In this document: one piece after another, positions 39,467 to 50,373 of the stretch | How positions within the stretch are numbered: position 1 is the first letter of the stretch | How the letters are laid out: the number at the start of each line of letters is the position of its first letter | From: Aureispira sp. CCB-QB1 | GTDB taxonomy: Bacteria > Bacteroidota > Bacteroidia > Chitinophagales > Saprospiraceae | Reading direction: 5' to 3' | Assembly (NCBI RefSeq): GCF_000724545.1 | Contig: NZ_JHBV01000015.1 | Coordinates: 48,604 to 112,603 of the forward strand | Length of the DNA stretch: 64,000 nucleotides | The notes under the pieces: model-generated | What the model was told of the DNA's origin: nothing | The model's input: the letters and a program-made list of their open reading frames with translations, nothing else | The model's database searches: none | Position numbers and translations under genes: made by a program

Positions 39467-40462
39467 TTAAGCCATTGGATGACGATAAGAAGCCGAGTAA
39501 CGTCCTGTTACAAAATGCTCTAACTGGCGTTCTATATCTCCCAACAAACTACTGGCACCAAAACGAAACAGGGTATTGTTTAGCCATTCATCTCCCAATT
39601 CTTCCTTGACCAAAATCAACCAATTCAAAGCCTGTTTTGCGGTTCGAATACCTCCTGCTGGTTTGAATCCTACCTTGTAGCCTGTTCGTTCATGATAATC
39701 GCGAATGGCTCGCAACATTGTCAAACTAACTGGCAAAGTCGCATTTTCAGATTCTTTTCCTGTACTTGTTTTGATAAAATCTGCGCCTGCCATCATACAA
39801 ACATGACTTGCCTTGGCTATATTGGTCAATGTTGAAAGTTCTCCGGTTGCCAAAATAGCTTTCATATGGGCAGCTCCACAAGCAGCACGCATTTGCTTCA
39901 TTTCTTGATAAAGTCCTTCCCAATCTCCTGTTAAAACTTGTGCCCGATGAATAACAATATCAATTTCTTCTGCTCCTGCTGCCACCGAAAGTTCGATTTG
40001 TTTTAAACGTTCTTTCAACGGAATTAAGCCGGCAGGAAAAGCAGTAGACACAGCGGCAATTGGAATATGACTACCTTTCAAAGCCTTTTTAGCTTCTATT
40101 ATTAAATTATGATAAACACAAACTGCCCCTGTTGTAATTCCCATTTTTTCCATACCCATAGCTTCCAACAAATCTTGGCGCACAGGTTGCCTAGCTTTGG
40201 CACACAAACGCTGTACATTACTAGGGGTATCATCTCCTGCTAAAGTCGTCAAATCAATACATGTAACCGCTCTTAATAACCAGGCAGCTTGCCATTCTTT
40301 TTTGACAGAACGACGGGTGCCTATCGTGGCAGCTCTACGTTCTACGGCACTTCTATTAACATTTAGGCTTCTAACATAATTCATATCCAAAGCAATACCT
40401 TCGTTTCTTTGATGTTGAGCAATCTCTTCTACAGCCTCACGTTTCTTTTTTGTTTTTGCCAT
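39467..40462 (-). CDS. deoC: Deoxyribose-phosphate aldolase (long form)
   Basis: A 331-residue class I aldolase that cleaves 2-deoxyribose 5-phosphate into glyceraldehyde 3-phosphate and acetaldehyde. Schiff-base Lys231 is in ADFIKTSTGK, the second active-site Lys267 in GFKPAGGI, and CIDLTTLAGDD (68-78) and EIDIVIHRAQ are intact. It is of the longer, eukaryote-like type (human DERA is similar in length and motifs) rather than the 220-260-residue bacterial type. The first about 55 residues are a basic helical extension. It is the first gene of a two-gene operon with the ALDH16-type dehydrogenase. Confidence 0.95.
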   Translation of the reverse strand: MAKTKKKREAVEEIAQHQRNEGIALDMNYVRSLNVNRSAVERRAATIGTRRSVKKEWQAAWLLRAVTCIDLTTLAGDDTPSNVQRLCAKARQPVRQDLLEAMGMEKMGITTGAVCVYHNLIIEAKKALKGSHIPIAAVSTAFPAGLIPLKERLKQIELSVAAGAEEIDIVIHRAQVLTGDWEGLYQEMKQMRAACGAAHMKAILATGELSTLTNIAKASHVCMMAGADFIKTSTGKESENATLPVSLTMLRAIRDYHERTGYKVGFKPAGGIRTAKQALNWLILVKEELGDEWLNNTLFRFGASSLLGDIERQLEHFVTGRYSASYRHPMA

Positions 40463-40610
40463 TCTTTTGTAAGTAAGTGTTCACGATTATTAGATATAAT
40501 TTCAGAATGAACAAGATAAGATTTTATATTTAAAAATCAATAGTTCATTATAAATTGCCGCACCTCCTTTCTCCCAAGGCATTTTTTTTAAGATCTCTAA
40601 TCTCATAAAA

Positions 40611-40644
40611 AAAGTCACTCTGAATTAAATTCCAAAGTGACTTT
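40611..40644 (-). terminator. Terminator after phoH
   Basis: AAAGTCACT (40611-40619) pairs with AGTGACTTT (40636-40644), and the minus-strand RNA continues into a T run. It lies 24 bp past the phoH stop. Confidence 0.78.
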
Positions 40645-40668
40645 CTTGTAATTTTTATAGATAAACTA

Positions 40669-41691
40669 TTATTCAGAATCTTTAGCAGAATCTTCGTCTT
40701 TTTCCTCAGCTTTTTTTCCTTTTTTGGGAATTGGTTTTGTTTCTGTATGCTTTTCGTAAGCATCAATAATTTGTTTCACCAAACGATGACGCACTACATC
40801 TGCACTAGTTAGTTGCAACATACCAATACCATCGATATTTCTTAAAATATTCAAACTCTTAATTAAACCTGACTGCTGCTTGCGAGGTAAATCTATTTGG
40901 GACAAATCTCCTGTAATAATACATTTTGCATAAGGTCCCAGACGAGTTAGAAACATCTTTAACTGAGTCTCTGTTGTATTTTGTGCCTCATCCAAAATAA
41001 TAAAAGAATTATCCAACGTACGACCACGCATAAATGCCAATGGCGCTACTTCAATTACTCTATTTTGCATATACAACGCCAACTTATCGGGTGGAATCAT
41101 ATCATCTAGTGCATCGTAGAGAGGACGCAAATAAGGATCAATTTTGTCTTTTAAATCCCCTGGCAAATATCCCAAGTTTTCGCCAGCCTCTACAGCTGGT
41201 CGTGTCAAGATAATTCGACTTACAATACCCAATTTTAAAGCACGAACGGCTAAGGCTACAGCCGTATAGGTTTTTCCTGTTCCAGCTGGTCCAATAGCAA
41301 ACAAGATATCGTTTTCGTTCGAAAGTTCGACTAACTTTTTTTGATTCTGAGTCCTTGGCAAAATGGGTTTTCCATTTCGACCATGTACAATAATATTTTT
41401 GCTGTCTTTCTTTACCTTGGTAAGAAACGGATTTTCTCCACTTAAAATATCTTTGATATTAGCCTTGCTCAATTCTCCGTACTGGCGAAGCATCTTGGTC
41501 ATCATTTCCAATTTCCCCTTAACCTCTTGTACACGCTTTTTTTCTCCATTCAATTTGACCATTCCTCCTCTAGAAGTAATTGTTACGTCAGGATAAGCTT
41601 TGCGCACAGCATTAAGGTTATTATCATTTTGACCATAAAAAGCAACCAAATCTAAATCTTCAATAAGTAATACTACTTCGCTTAAACTCAT
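40669..41691 (-). CDS. phoH: PhoH family P-loop ATPase
   Basis: A 340-residue cytoplasmic protein. A KH-like N-terminal region (about 20-75) precedes the PhoH ATPase domain with Walker A GPAGTGKT (134-141), LTRPAVEAGE, GYLPGDLKDK, MRGRTLDNSF, Walker B FIILDEAQN and TGDLSQIDLP. PhoH-like proteins are predicted RNA-related ATPases or helicases; in several bacteria they are linked to RNA metabolism and ribosome maturation. The C-terminal tail is acidic/lysine-rich (KKGKKAEEKDEDSAKDSE). Single-gene transcript with its own terminator. Confidence 0.93.
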   Translation of the reverse strand: MSLSEVVLLIEDLDLVAFYGQNDNNLNAVRKAYPDVTITSRGGMVKLNGEKKRVQEVKGKLEMMTKMLRQYGELSKANIKDILSGENPFLTKVKKDSKNIIVHGRNGKPILPRTQNQKKLVELSNENDILFAIGPAGTGKTYTAVALAVRALKLGIVSRIILTRPAVEAGENLGYLPGDLKDKIDPYLRPLYDALDDMIPPDKLALYMQNRVIEVAPLAFMRGRTLDNSFIILDEAQNTTETQLKMFLTRLGPYAKCIITGDLSQIDLPRKQQSGLIKSLNILRNIDGIGMLQLTSADVVRHRLVKQIIDAYEKHTETKPIPKKGKKAEEKDEDSAKDSE

Positions 41692-42042
41692 GTGTATGTT
41701 TTAGTGTGATAACAATAGTTCACTTGTTCTTGTTTAGAAAATCATATAGAATTCTCTTATTTAAGTACACTTCAAATACAATCTAAAAAATAACAAACAA
41801 ACTATTCTAATAAATTAAGCCCATTTAACATTAGGTGGTATTTCATGGCTCAATTTACATTTAGTACGCTAATTTTACAATTTTTATAGGAAGAAGGTTC
41901 CCAAGATTAAAATTTAACTTTCTACAAATTTGCATTTTTTTAACCACAACAAATTACATCCTTTATTGCAAACACCAATAGCCACCTGATTATCAACAAT
42001 AAGCCCCTACTTCTTTCAGAAGTACTATATTTTCACGATATT
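41692..42042. other. Intergenic, nothing recognised
   Basis: This AT-rich spacer lies between phoH and the first FISUMP gene. A short stem TACTTCT/AGAAGTA at 42008-42024 just beyond the FISUMP stop may be a weak terminator; otherwise I see nothing. Confidence 0.35.
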
Positions 42043-42681
42043 TTAGTTCAACACACAACGACAAGAATTATAATCTGATTTTTTTCCTTCTGAGCGGTTA
42101 ATTTTTTTGTTGTCAATCGCTAACTCTCTAACCCATGCAGACTCAGCACCAGCTTCTGTAGCAGTCCAAAAGCGAGTTTTTTCTTTCAAACCTTGATACG
42201 TTCCGTCAGAATATCCAGCAGGCAACACTCTAAACGAAATTGGCGTATAAGTTTTCTTACCTTTTTGCCACTGAGTCGAAGATTTTAAATATTCGCCTGC
42301 TTCTTCGCCTCTCCAGCCTGTTTTATTTAATTCTTCAGTAGTTACTCCGATTGCTTTTTCTAGATTTTTCCAATCTTCATCTGTCGCCAGATGCCATCCC
42401 TCTGGACAAGCACCATTCGCTTGCTCATAATTGTATAAGACACCATATTCTACTCCCAAAGAAATAGGATCTTTGACAACTCCAGGAACTTCATAACGAA
42501 GGTTTTGTGTCATCCAAACATCATCACAAACTGTTACTGTTGAATAGCGGCTTCCATCTCTAGGATCTACTAAAGTACCATATACCAAAGAACAGTCAAT
42601 CACTTTTTGACTTTTTCCACAACTCCCTACAAGATTGCTTATTATGAGGCAAAACACAATCCCGATTACAATGTTTTTCAT
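42043..42681 (-). CDS. FISUMP-domain lipoprotein, paralogue 1
   Basis: A 212-residue lipoprotein (lipobox LVGSC, Cys about 20) with a FISUMP (Fibrobacter succinogenes major paralogous) domain. Visible hallmarks are DPRDGSRYSTV, VWMTQNLRYE, GVLYNYEQANGACPEGWHLATDEDW, FRVLPAGYSDGTY, RFWTATE and the C-terminal NSCRC. The domain is common in Bacteroidota and Fibrobacteres surface lipoproteins; its function is unknown. Conserved cysteines may form a disulphide. A second copy lies at 48454-49086 with the same motif order. Confidence 0.88.
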   Translation of the reverse strand: MKNIVIGIVFCLIISNLVGSCGKSQKVIDCSLVYGTLVDPRDGSRYSTVTVCDDVWMTQNLRYEVPGVVKDPISLGVEYGVLYNYEQANGACPEGWHLATDEDWKNLEKAIGVTTEELNKTGWRGEEAGEYLKSSTQWQKGKKTYTPISFRVLPAGYSDGTYQGLKEKTRFWTATEAGAESAWVRELAIDNKKINRSEGKKSDYNSCRCVLN

Positions 42682-42718
42682 GCTTTTTATTTATTTAAAT
42701 GGTTCATTGATTGCTTGC

Positions 42719-42738
42719 ATATTTTGGGGGCAACAGTC
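42719..42738 (-). promoter_or_regulatory. G-rich upstream motif, site 1
   Basis: ATATTTTGGGGGCAACAGTC (plus-strand reading) lies 38-57 bp upstream of the FISUMP gene 1 ATG. Nearly the same string occurs upstream of the toroid lipoprotein gene at 45085-45101. A shared regulatory element or 5' UTR element is inferred. Confidence 0.35.
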
Positions 42739-42802
42739 TACTTGTTAATTAATATTGAAACTATGCATTTTTTCTAATTGGTTAGATTTTGTTGTGTACC
42801 GA

Positions 42803-42955
42803 CTATTGTTTCGAAGACTCTTTGCGACATTTTTTACTACAATACTTTACTTCATCCCAACATTTTTCCCATTTTTTACGCCACAAGAAAGGTCGTTTAC
42901 AAACGATACAAATTTTTTCTGGTAAGTTTGTTTTAGAATATTTTTTCGGCTTCAT
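42803..42955 (-). CDS. DUF2256 mini-protein with zinc-finger-like cysteines
   Basis: I found this 50-residue gene by translating the minus strand: it starts at the ATG 42955-42953 and stops at 42805-42803. The sequence opens [19 protein letters not shown] and continues with [19 protein letters not shown], matching the DUF2256 family almost throughout. Five cysteines (16, 19, 32, 39, 43) include CxxC and CxxxC spacings suitable for zinc. It is strongly basic. Function unknown; in many bacteria the family sits near DNA-repair or photolyase genes, but here its neighbour is a FISUMP lipoprotein gene. Confidence 0.88.
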   Translation of the reverse strand: MKPKKYSKTNLPEKICIVCKRPFLWRKKWEKCWDEVKYCSKKCRKESSKQ

Positions 42956-43496
42956 AAAGTATCTATTTAGTCTTTTTACAACTCCCCATCACTAAAATAT
43001 TTTATAATTCACTCTACCAGCACTCTCAGCTTTTGAAACAGCTAGATAGACGACAAAAGTACCATTTTCACTTTATTTCTGCAATCACAAAAATCAAAAT
43101 TTATCAGTTTTTTTTATCCACATCACTTATTAATTAGGAAAACGATAATCTCATAATTGTACGATTGTAGCGATCGTTTGTATAGTAATCTCAAATCCTT
43201 TAGAATGGCTTCTTTTATTAATTTTTAGAACACCTAAGACTAAGACTTCAAATCTAATACAAAATACGATTTACCCTAATTTTATTTCCTTAGTTATTTT
43301 ATAAACCTCAAGCTATACTCTGCAATAAATATCCGATAGTGAGCAAGATGCAAGACCTCCCTCTCATCAGTTATTATACATTAACATTGAGGAACAAAAT
43401 TTATCAAAAAAAGTTGTCCTCTTTTTTCTGCACTCTACTTCTTATTACCATTTTTTATCGACTAAGTAGATTCCTCATCAATTGTCTATAAAAACA
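42956..43496. other. Long intergenic region, nothing recognised
   Basis: About 540 bp of AT-rich DNA between the DUF2256 gene and the terminator of the toroid lipoprotein gene. No credible frame, tRNA-like fold or repeat copy found. Confidence 0.4.
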
Positions 43497-43541
43497 AAAC
43501 CTATGGTTAGTGACCAAAAGGTGTCTACTAACCATAGGTTT
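43497..43541. terminator. Strong terminator after toroid lipoprotein gene
   Basis: A 15-bp stem AAACCTATGGTTAGT/ACTAACCATAGGTTT (43497-43511 with 43527-43541) lies 63 bp past the stop at 43605. T-rich sequence follows on both strands. Confidence 0.8.
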
Positions 43542-43604
43542 GTTTTTTCTTAAAAGTGCGCAATTACAGTCCATTTACAATCTCGCACTGTTGCAATTAC
43601 AATC

Positions 43605-45017
43605 TTATTGGGAGGCTCCCATTGTTGATAGTAGTTCAGCATCATTATTAATAGAAAGAATCAAAATACAAGTGGCTGTACAAAAAGAAGGACTTGTAAT
43701 ACAATGGTGTCCATTCCAACTACCATCAGCATTTTGAATAGCCAACATCTTAGCAGAAACATTATCATACCATTTTTTCCAGCTATCATCACCCCCTACA
43801 ACCATAGATTCTCCAGTTTGCAAAAAGCTGATAAATTCTTCCCCTCCATTATTACCAAAGCCATTCATAACACGAGCTGTTTGCGCTTCTTCTTTAGCAG
43901 ATTCATAGACTTGATAAGACGTATTCATCTTAACTGCTTCATCCTTACTATACCCCAAATCAACCAAAGTTTCTGTTGTTACAGGAGCATTGCTAGGTAT
44001 TTTTTTCTCTTTTTTCGCTTGTGCCACTTCTTCTCTAACTTTCCGAGCATTTTTAGCACTTGCTCGCACGGAACTAGACATAGAATATAACATAATTCCC
44101 GCTCCATCCTCTGTCTTCGCCGCACCTGTTGAAGGGTCATAATTTTCTTCTTGATACTCTTTCGCCTTTCTTAACTTTTCTTGATCAACACCTGCTCCAT
44201 TCATTTCAGCTGCTTCTAGTGCTGCATTTGCCATAGAAGACTGCAAAACACCTGCCCAACTTCCTCCAGCTGTTCTCCCCTTTTCATCTTGCGTATTTTG
44301 GATTTTTTGTACACATATATCCAAACCATGTTTAATTGGAGCTACTAAAACGTGGTCTTTTTCGGTTTTGGTTAATAAATTAGAAAAGAATTGAGCTGTA
44401 ATAACAGCATCTATATTTTGTCCCAATTTACTCTGAATTTGAGTTCCTCTCTTCGTGGTTATAAATACATCTTTTTCGGTTTCTTCTATCTCTTTGAGTA
44501 GATATTTGGTTGCTTTCACCAAAGACGCAGCATATTGCCCTTCCGTCAATGTATTTCCAGTACGCAAAAGCGCCATTGCCACCATAGAAGTCGTTGCAGG
44601 GTCTGTTTTAACAGCATGTGGGTCTCGAATTTGTTGCATAGACCCTAATCCAGCTCCCCAACCTCCATTTTCATGTTGTGCTTTTATTGTCCATTTTAAA
44701 CTTTTGTCCAGAGCCGATTTTATATTTTTTGGTGTTTTATATTCTAAAAAACCTTCGGCAGACTCTTCTTTAAAAATAGTCCTAAAGACACAGCCTTTTG
44801 CTACAGGTGCTTCCAAAGAATTTAATTTGGCTTGAATAACAGAGTGGTCATAAGCTGTTTTGGTGCAGCATTTTTTTTGAGGAGACTGATTAATATTTTT
44901 TGTGGTGATGGTGGAGGTGGTGGTTGGTGTGCTTGCATTTTTTGTGGAAGTATACTGACAACTTGCTAGACTCAATAGACCAACAACGGACAGTACGAGA
45001 TTTCTTTTATAAAGCAT
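43605..45017 (-). CDS. Terpene-cyclase/prenyltransferase-like toroid lipoprotein
   Basis: A 470-residue lipoprotein (lipobox SLASC). Repeats resembling the prenyltransferase/squalene-oxidase alpha/alpha-toroid are visible: LKWTIKAQHENGGWGAG near 107-123 and MLAIQNADGSWNGHHC near 428-443, both QW-motif-like. DPATTSMVAMALLRTG lies between them. No DxDD or DCTAE protonation motif of squalene-hopene cyclases is seen, so catalysis is doubtful. The region 300-370 is helical and Lys/Glu-rich. The N-terminal linker (Thr/Ser/Asn-rich) fits a surface lipoprotein. It may instead resemble complement- or alpha-2-macroglobulin-like toroids. Function unknown. Confidence 0.8.
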   Translation of the reverse strand: MLYKRNLVLSVVGLLSLASCQYTSTKNASTPTTTSTITTKNINQSPQKKCCTKTAYDHSVIQAKLNSLEAPVAKGCVFRTIFKEESAEGFLEYKTPKNIKSALDKSLKWTIKAQHENGGWGAGLGSMQQIRDPHAVKTDPATTSMVAMALLRTGNTLTEGQYAASLVKATKYLLKEIEETEKDVFITTKRGTQIQSKLGQNIDAVITAQFFSNLLTKTEKDHVLVAPIKHGLDICVQKIQNTQDEKGRTAGGSWAGVLQSSMANAALEAAEMNGAGVDQEKLRKAKEYQEENYDPSTGAAKTEDGAGIMLYSMSSSVRASAKNARKVREEVAQAKKEKKIPSNAPVTTETLVDLGYSKDEAVKMNTSYQVYESAKEEAQTARVMNGFGNNGGEEFISFLQTGESMVVGGDDSWKKWYDNVSAKMLAIQNADGSWNGHHCITSPSFCTATCILILSINNDAELLSTMGASQ

Positions 45018-45448
45018 CTTGTTTTAATTTTTAGCAGCTTGCCGCATTGAATCAATCTATAAGGCAAGCCATTCTTTTAAAATCATATTTGGGCAACAGT
45101 CAATGCGTCCACCTTCTGTGCACTTTCAATTGGATAGATGCTGTATTTCATCAAAAAGTTGGCTTTCTTAATTGTTAAAAACTGTTAATAATACAATTTT
45201 GGATGAACTCTATTTTTTATTATTTCAAATTTCTTATCTATTTTTTTGACCCACCACCTTCCACATTCACAATATTATGTATATATTTATAATTGTCATT
45301 TCGGAACTATCCTGAATAGAATGTTCGGTAGGTATTTAGACAATTTTCAGCATAGTTTTGATCCTAATACCCCACTTGTATTCCCCTTCGACACCGTATT
45401 TAGAAGCGTCTCCATTCTTTAACATTATCACAGCCAAAAAGACCTAAT
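45018..45448. other. Divergent intergenic region
   Basis: Between the toroid lipoprotein gene and the plus-strand membrane protein gene. It holds the G-rich motif copy at 45085-45101; I see no other feature. Confidence 0.35.
45085..45101 (-). promoter_or_regulatory. G-rich upstream motif, site 2
   Basis: ATATTTGGGCAACAGTC (plus reading) lies 68-84 bp upstream of the toroid lipoprotein ATG and differs from site 1 only by fewer T and G in the runs. Confidence 0.35.
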
Positions 45449-45949
45449 ATGACAAGCTTTAGAATAAGACCTCGATTTAGATTTACAACAAAATCTAGCC
45501 CTGCACAAATCAAAAGAGAGATGGAAGAAAAACTCAAAACAAGCCACGAAAGTTTTACATTTAAATCTGTCAAAGGGCATTTTATCGTACGAATAAAAGG
45601 AGGCGAAAAACACTACTGGTCACCTCATTTGCATATAGAATTTGAACAATTGTCTGATGGAAAAACCCTCATTAGAGGGCTCTATGGTCCCAATCCTAAT
45701 ATTTGGACACTTTTTGCACTTTCTTATGGCGCTATCTTATTATCCATTCTTTTTGTTGGAATTTATGAAGGCTGTCAATACAATTTAGGAATCATTACTT
45801 CTTTTTCTTGGGCGATACCAATTTTATTTGGAACAGGGATTTTAATGTACTTAATTAGTCAATTGGGTCAGAAACTAGGTGCTGAACAAACATTTGCATT
45901 ACACCATTTTTTGGAAGACGCCCTACACCAACACATTGATATTCAATAA
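45449..45949 (+). CDS. Two-helix membrane protein, unknown
   Basis: A 166-residue protein: a soluble N-terminal part (1-85, with FTFKSVKGHFIVRIKGG and YWSPHLHIEFE), then two membrane segments (about 89-110 and 118-138) and a short C-terminal tail with several His residues. This layout occurs in small Bacteroidota membrane proteins but I do not recognise the family. It stands alone upstream of the thiamine operon, separated by its riboswitch. Confidence 0.7.
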   Translation: MTSFRIRPRFRFTTKSSPAQIKREMEEKLKTSHESFTFKSVKGHFIVRIKGGEKHYWSPHLHIEFEQLSDGKTLIRGLYGPNPNIWTLFALSYGAILLSILFVGIYEGCQYNLGIITSFSWAIPILFGTGILMYLISQLGQKLGAEQTFALHHFLEDALHQHIDIQ

Positions 45950-46067
45950 CAATTATTTTTAAAAAACTTTGTAGTACGTTTCAAGTTTACCAACAACGCT
46001 TGCTGATATCCTCCTGTAGCAAATTGAAAAACCATCATAAGGAGTACCTTCCTTATCTTTTTTTTAC

Positions 46068-46075
46068 TAACTTTG
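46068..46075 (+). promoter_or_regulatory. Bacteroidota -7 element before TPP riboswitch
   Basis: TAACTTTG matches the TAnnTTTG consensus and lies 5 bp before the first base of riboswitch helix P1, where transcription should begin. No clear -33 TTTG partner is visible. Confidence 0.5.
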
Positions 46076-46079
46076 TTTT

Positions 46080-46159
46080 AGCTTTAGGGGTGTGCTTGTA
46101 ATTGCACTGAGAAAGACCCTTATTACCTGATACAGTTCGTACTGTCGTAGGGAAAAGTT
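46080..46159 (+). ncRNA. TPP riboswitch (thi box)
   Basis: The conserved TPP aptamer strings are present in order: AGGGGTG (from 46086), CTGAGA (46107-46112), ACCTGAT (46125-46131) and the CGTAGGGAAA core (46146-46155). Helix P1 can be drawn between AGCTTT (46080-46085) and AAAGTT (46154-46159). It sits 84 bp upstream of the thiS ATG, so it should repress thiS-thiC when thiamine pyrophosphate is abundant. A hairpin at 46165-46186 (ACTATA/TATAGT) follows without a T tract. Confidence 0.92.
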
Positions 46160-46242
46160 GCACTACTATAAGAAGTTTTCTATAGTCGCCGCTCTATTGT
46201 CTTTCCTCTCCTTTTTTATTGAATAATTTACTTTGTAAGCAT

Positions 46243-48350
<2,108 letters not shown>

Positions 48351-48394
48351 TCAATACAATAGATAGCATAGATTCTATCCTAAAAAAATAGTTG

Positions 48395-48433
48395 AATGAG
48401 TCATTCTATAACAAGTAGAGTGGCTCATTTTTT
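48395..48433 (+). terminator. Terminator after thiC
   Basis: AATGAGTCATTCTA (48395-48408) pairs with TAGAGTGGCTCATT (48416-48429) including a few G-U pairs, followed by six T. It ends the thiS-thiC operon. Confidence 0.78.
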
Positions 48434-48453
48434 ATGCTTCTACAAAAACAATC

Positions 48454-49086
48454 TCAATCTTCTACACATCGACAAGATAACCCTGTGCTTCTACTAATAG
48501 TATCCCGATAAAAACCATCAAAATCCTTGGTTAATCCTCTATAATAACCAGTATGATTGTTTGCTTCGGTAGCTGTCCAAAGATAGGCTTTATAACTCAA
48601 CTCTTCAAAGGCATTTTTGACATCATTATATAAACCAGAAGGATACACATTGAACTCAAATTCATTGCTACCATTCTTGAGCAACCATCCTGTAGAAGAT
48701 TTCAGAGAGCGCCCGATATTTCCTCCTCGATAACCAACAAAGCCTAATTCTACAGCTCCCATTCCCAAGTGTTGTTCCATTGCTTGCCATTCTTCATCCG
48801 TAGGCAAATGCCAACCATTAGGACAAGCGATAGAAGCTTGCTCAAGGGTGTACAAACGACCATATTCCGAAATGGGGTTATTGGGATTTAGTTTTGAATT
48901 GTTCAAGTCATAGTTCAAATTCTCTGCCATCCAACGCTGATTACCATATCTAATCGTAGAATATCGGTTGCCATCTCTGGCATCTATCAAATCAGTTGGA
49001 TCAAATTCTATGGAACGTTTGCAACTAATTACAAAAAATAATAACCCAAGTATAAAAATGCTTATTGTGTATCTTCCTGTTATCAT
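48454..49086 (-). CDS. FISUMP-domain lipoprotein, paralogue 2
   Basis: A 210-residue lipoprotein (lipobox FVISC, Cys about 22) with the same FISUMP motif order as 42043-42681: DARDGNRYSTI, RWMAENLNYD, YGRLYTLEQASIACPNGWHLPTDEEW, FNVYPSGLYND, YLWTATEA and terminal LSCRC. The two genes are 6 kb apart with different genes between them, so they are dispersed duplicates. Function unknown; surface-exposed lipoprotein inferred. Confidence 0.87.
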   Translation of the reverse strand: MITGRYTISIFILGLLFFVISCKRSIEFDPTDLIDARDGNRYSTIRYGNQRWMAENLNYDLNNSKLNPNNPISEYGRLYTLEQASIACPNGWHLPTDEEWQAMEQHLGMGAVELGFVGYRGGNIGRSLKSSTGWLLKNGSNEFEFNVYPSGLYNDVKNAFEELSYKAYLWTATEANNHTGYYRGLTKDFDGFYRDTISRSTGLSCRCVED

Positions 49087-49377
49087 AATAAAATAAGGCT
49101 TAAAAATTAGCTAATAATAAGTTGAACAAATAGGTAGTTTGTTCAATTGGAAGTTGTTTAAGCAATTGTCCCAAAGTGCCTATCTTAAAAAGCTTTATTT
49201 TTAGGGGGCGATTCCTTTGGACTACTTACTTAAATTGTAATTGGTAAGTTTTGCGTTTTACAATACTGATTTTTGAAAAAATATCAATTACATAAATAAG
49301 CTGAGGAATGTTCTTTTTAGTGATTCAATGCTACAAAAATTATGCTGAAGTATACCTGATATGATTTCAGAACAAAA
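49087..49377. other. Intergenic; G-rich motif only
   Basis: Between FISUMP 2 and the fabD terminator. At 49196-49220 lies TATTTTTAGGGGGCGATTCC, which resembles the motif upstream of FISUMP 1. No other feature recognised. Confidence 0.35.
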
Positions 49378-49410
49378 AAAACGCTTCTTAGGTTCACTAA
49401 GAAGCGTTTT
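49378..49410 (-). terminator. Terminator after fabD
   Basis: A 14-bp perfect stem AAAACGCTTCTTAG/CTAAGAAGCGTTTT (49378-49391 with 49397-49410) is followed by T residues on the minus strand, 32 bp beyond the fabD stop. Confidence 0.88.
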
Positions 49411-49441
49411 AAAGCAAAGTAATATATTGTATATGAGAATT

Positions 49442-50320
49442 TTACAACATTTCCATTTGTGCTTTTCTATTGATTTTTCGAACCATTCCCAACAAAATAC
49501 GACCTTTACCTCCTACTTCAACAAAGTGCTCTATACCATCTTCCAACATATTTTGTATCGTTTGACTCCAACGAACAGAACCAGTTAGCTGATTAATCAA
49601 GTTTGTTCGTATTTCGTCTATATCTGTTGTTGCTTTAGCCGTTACATTTTGGTAAACTGGGCACATAGGAGTAGAAAATTTCGTACTCTCAATGGCCTCT
49701 TGTAAGCTTTGCTTTGCAGAATCCATCAAAGGAGAGTGAAATGCTCCTCCTACTGTTAATGGAATAACTCTAGCTCCTTTTTCTTCCAACAACTTAGATG
49801 CTTGCTCAATTCCCTCTAAAGATCCTGAGATAACCAACTGACTTGGGGTGTTATAATTAGCAGGTACCACAACAGCTTCTACCTCATTGCAAATTGACTC
49901 TACTAAGTCCATATCAGGCGTCATAATCGCAGCCATCGTACCTTCTGTTTCATCACAAGATTTTTGCATGGCCATGGCTCTTTTGTAAACCAACAAAAGA
50001 CCATCTTCAAAAGTCATCGCTCCACTAACTACTAAGGCAGAAAATTCTCCTAAAGAATGCCCAGCAACTGCTGCAGGGACTTCTGCCTCATCCATTTTTA
50101 CTTTTGCTGTAATTACAGAATGTAAAAAAATAGCAGGTTGTGTAATTTTTGTTTGACGCAACTCTTCTGCGGTTCCTTCAAACATCACCTTAGTAATATC
50201 AAAACCTAAAATTTCATTGGCTTGATCAAACAATTGACGGGCAGTTTCATGATTTTCGTATAAATCTTTCCCCATTCCTTCAAATTGAGCGCCTTGCCCA
50301 GGAAACAAAAATGCTTTCAT
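49442..50320 (-). CDS. fabD: Malonyl-CoA:ACP transacylase
   Basis: A 292-residue cytoplasmic enzyme that loads malonyl groups onto acyl carrier protein for fatty-acid synthesis. Motifs: FPGQGAQ (6-12), nucleophile Ser89 in GHSLGEFSAL, Arg114 in VYKRAMAMQ, His195 in GGAFHSPLM and the PVYQNVTAKA element near 217. Complete length. It is transcribed alone from a promoter described at 50374-50404 and has its own terminator; other fab genes are not next to it. Confidence 0.95.
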   Translation of the reverse strand: MKAFLFPGQGAQFEGMGKDLYENHETARQLFDQANEILGFDITKVMFEGTAEELRQTKITQPAIFLHSVITAKVKMDEAEVPAAVAGHSLGEFSALVVSGAMTFEDGLLLVYKRAMAMQKSCDETEGTMAAIMTPDMDLVESICNEVEAVVVPANYNTPSQLVISGSLEGIEQASKLLEEKGARVIPLTVGGAFHSPLMDSAKQSLQEAIESTKFSTPMCPVYQNVTAKATTDIDEIRTNLINQLTGSVRWSQTIQNMLEDGIEHFVEVGGKGRILLGMVRKINRKAQMEML

Positions 50321-50373
50321 TGTTTTACTTTTTAGTAATTTTCAGTTCTTTTTAATCTTGCAACAATAAGGCG

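Noticed and set aside
40548..40766. 72-codon minus-strand frame overlapping the phoH end
   Set aside because: Runs through the phoH terminator in another frame; Lys-rich random translation.
42789..42995. 68-codon plus-strand frame
   Set aside because: It is the antisense shadow of the DUF2256 gene, whose translation matches a known family.
42956..43496. Possible tRNA or small RNA in the long gap
   Set aside because: No cloverleaf-like arrangement or T-loop GTTCRANYC string could be found.
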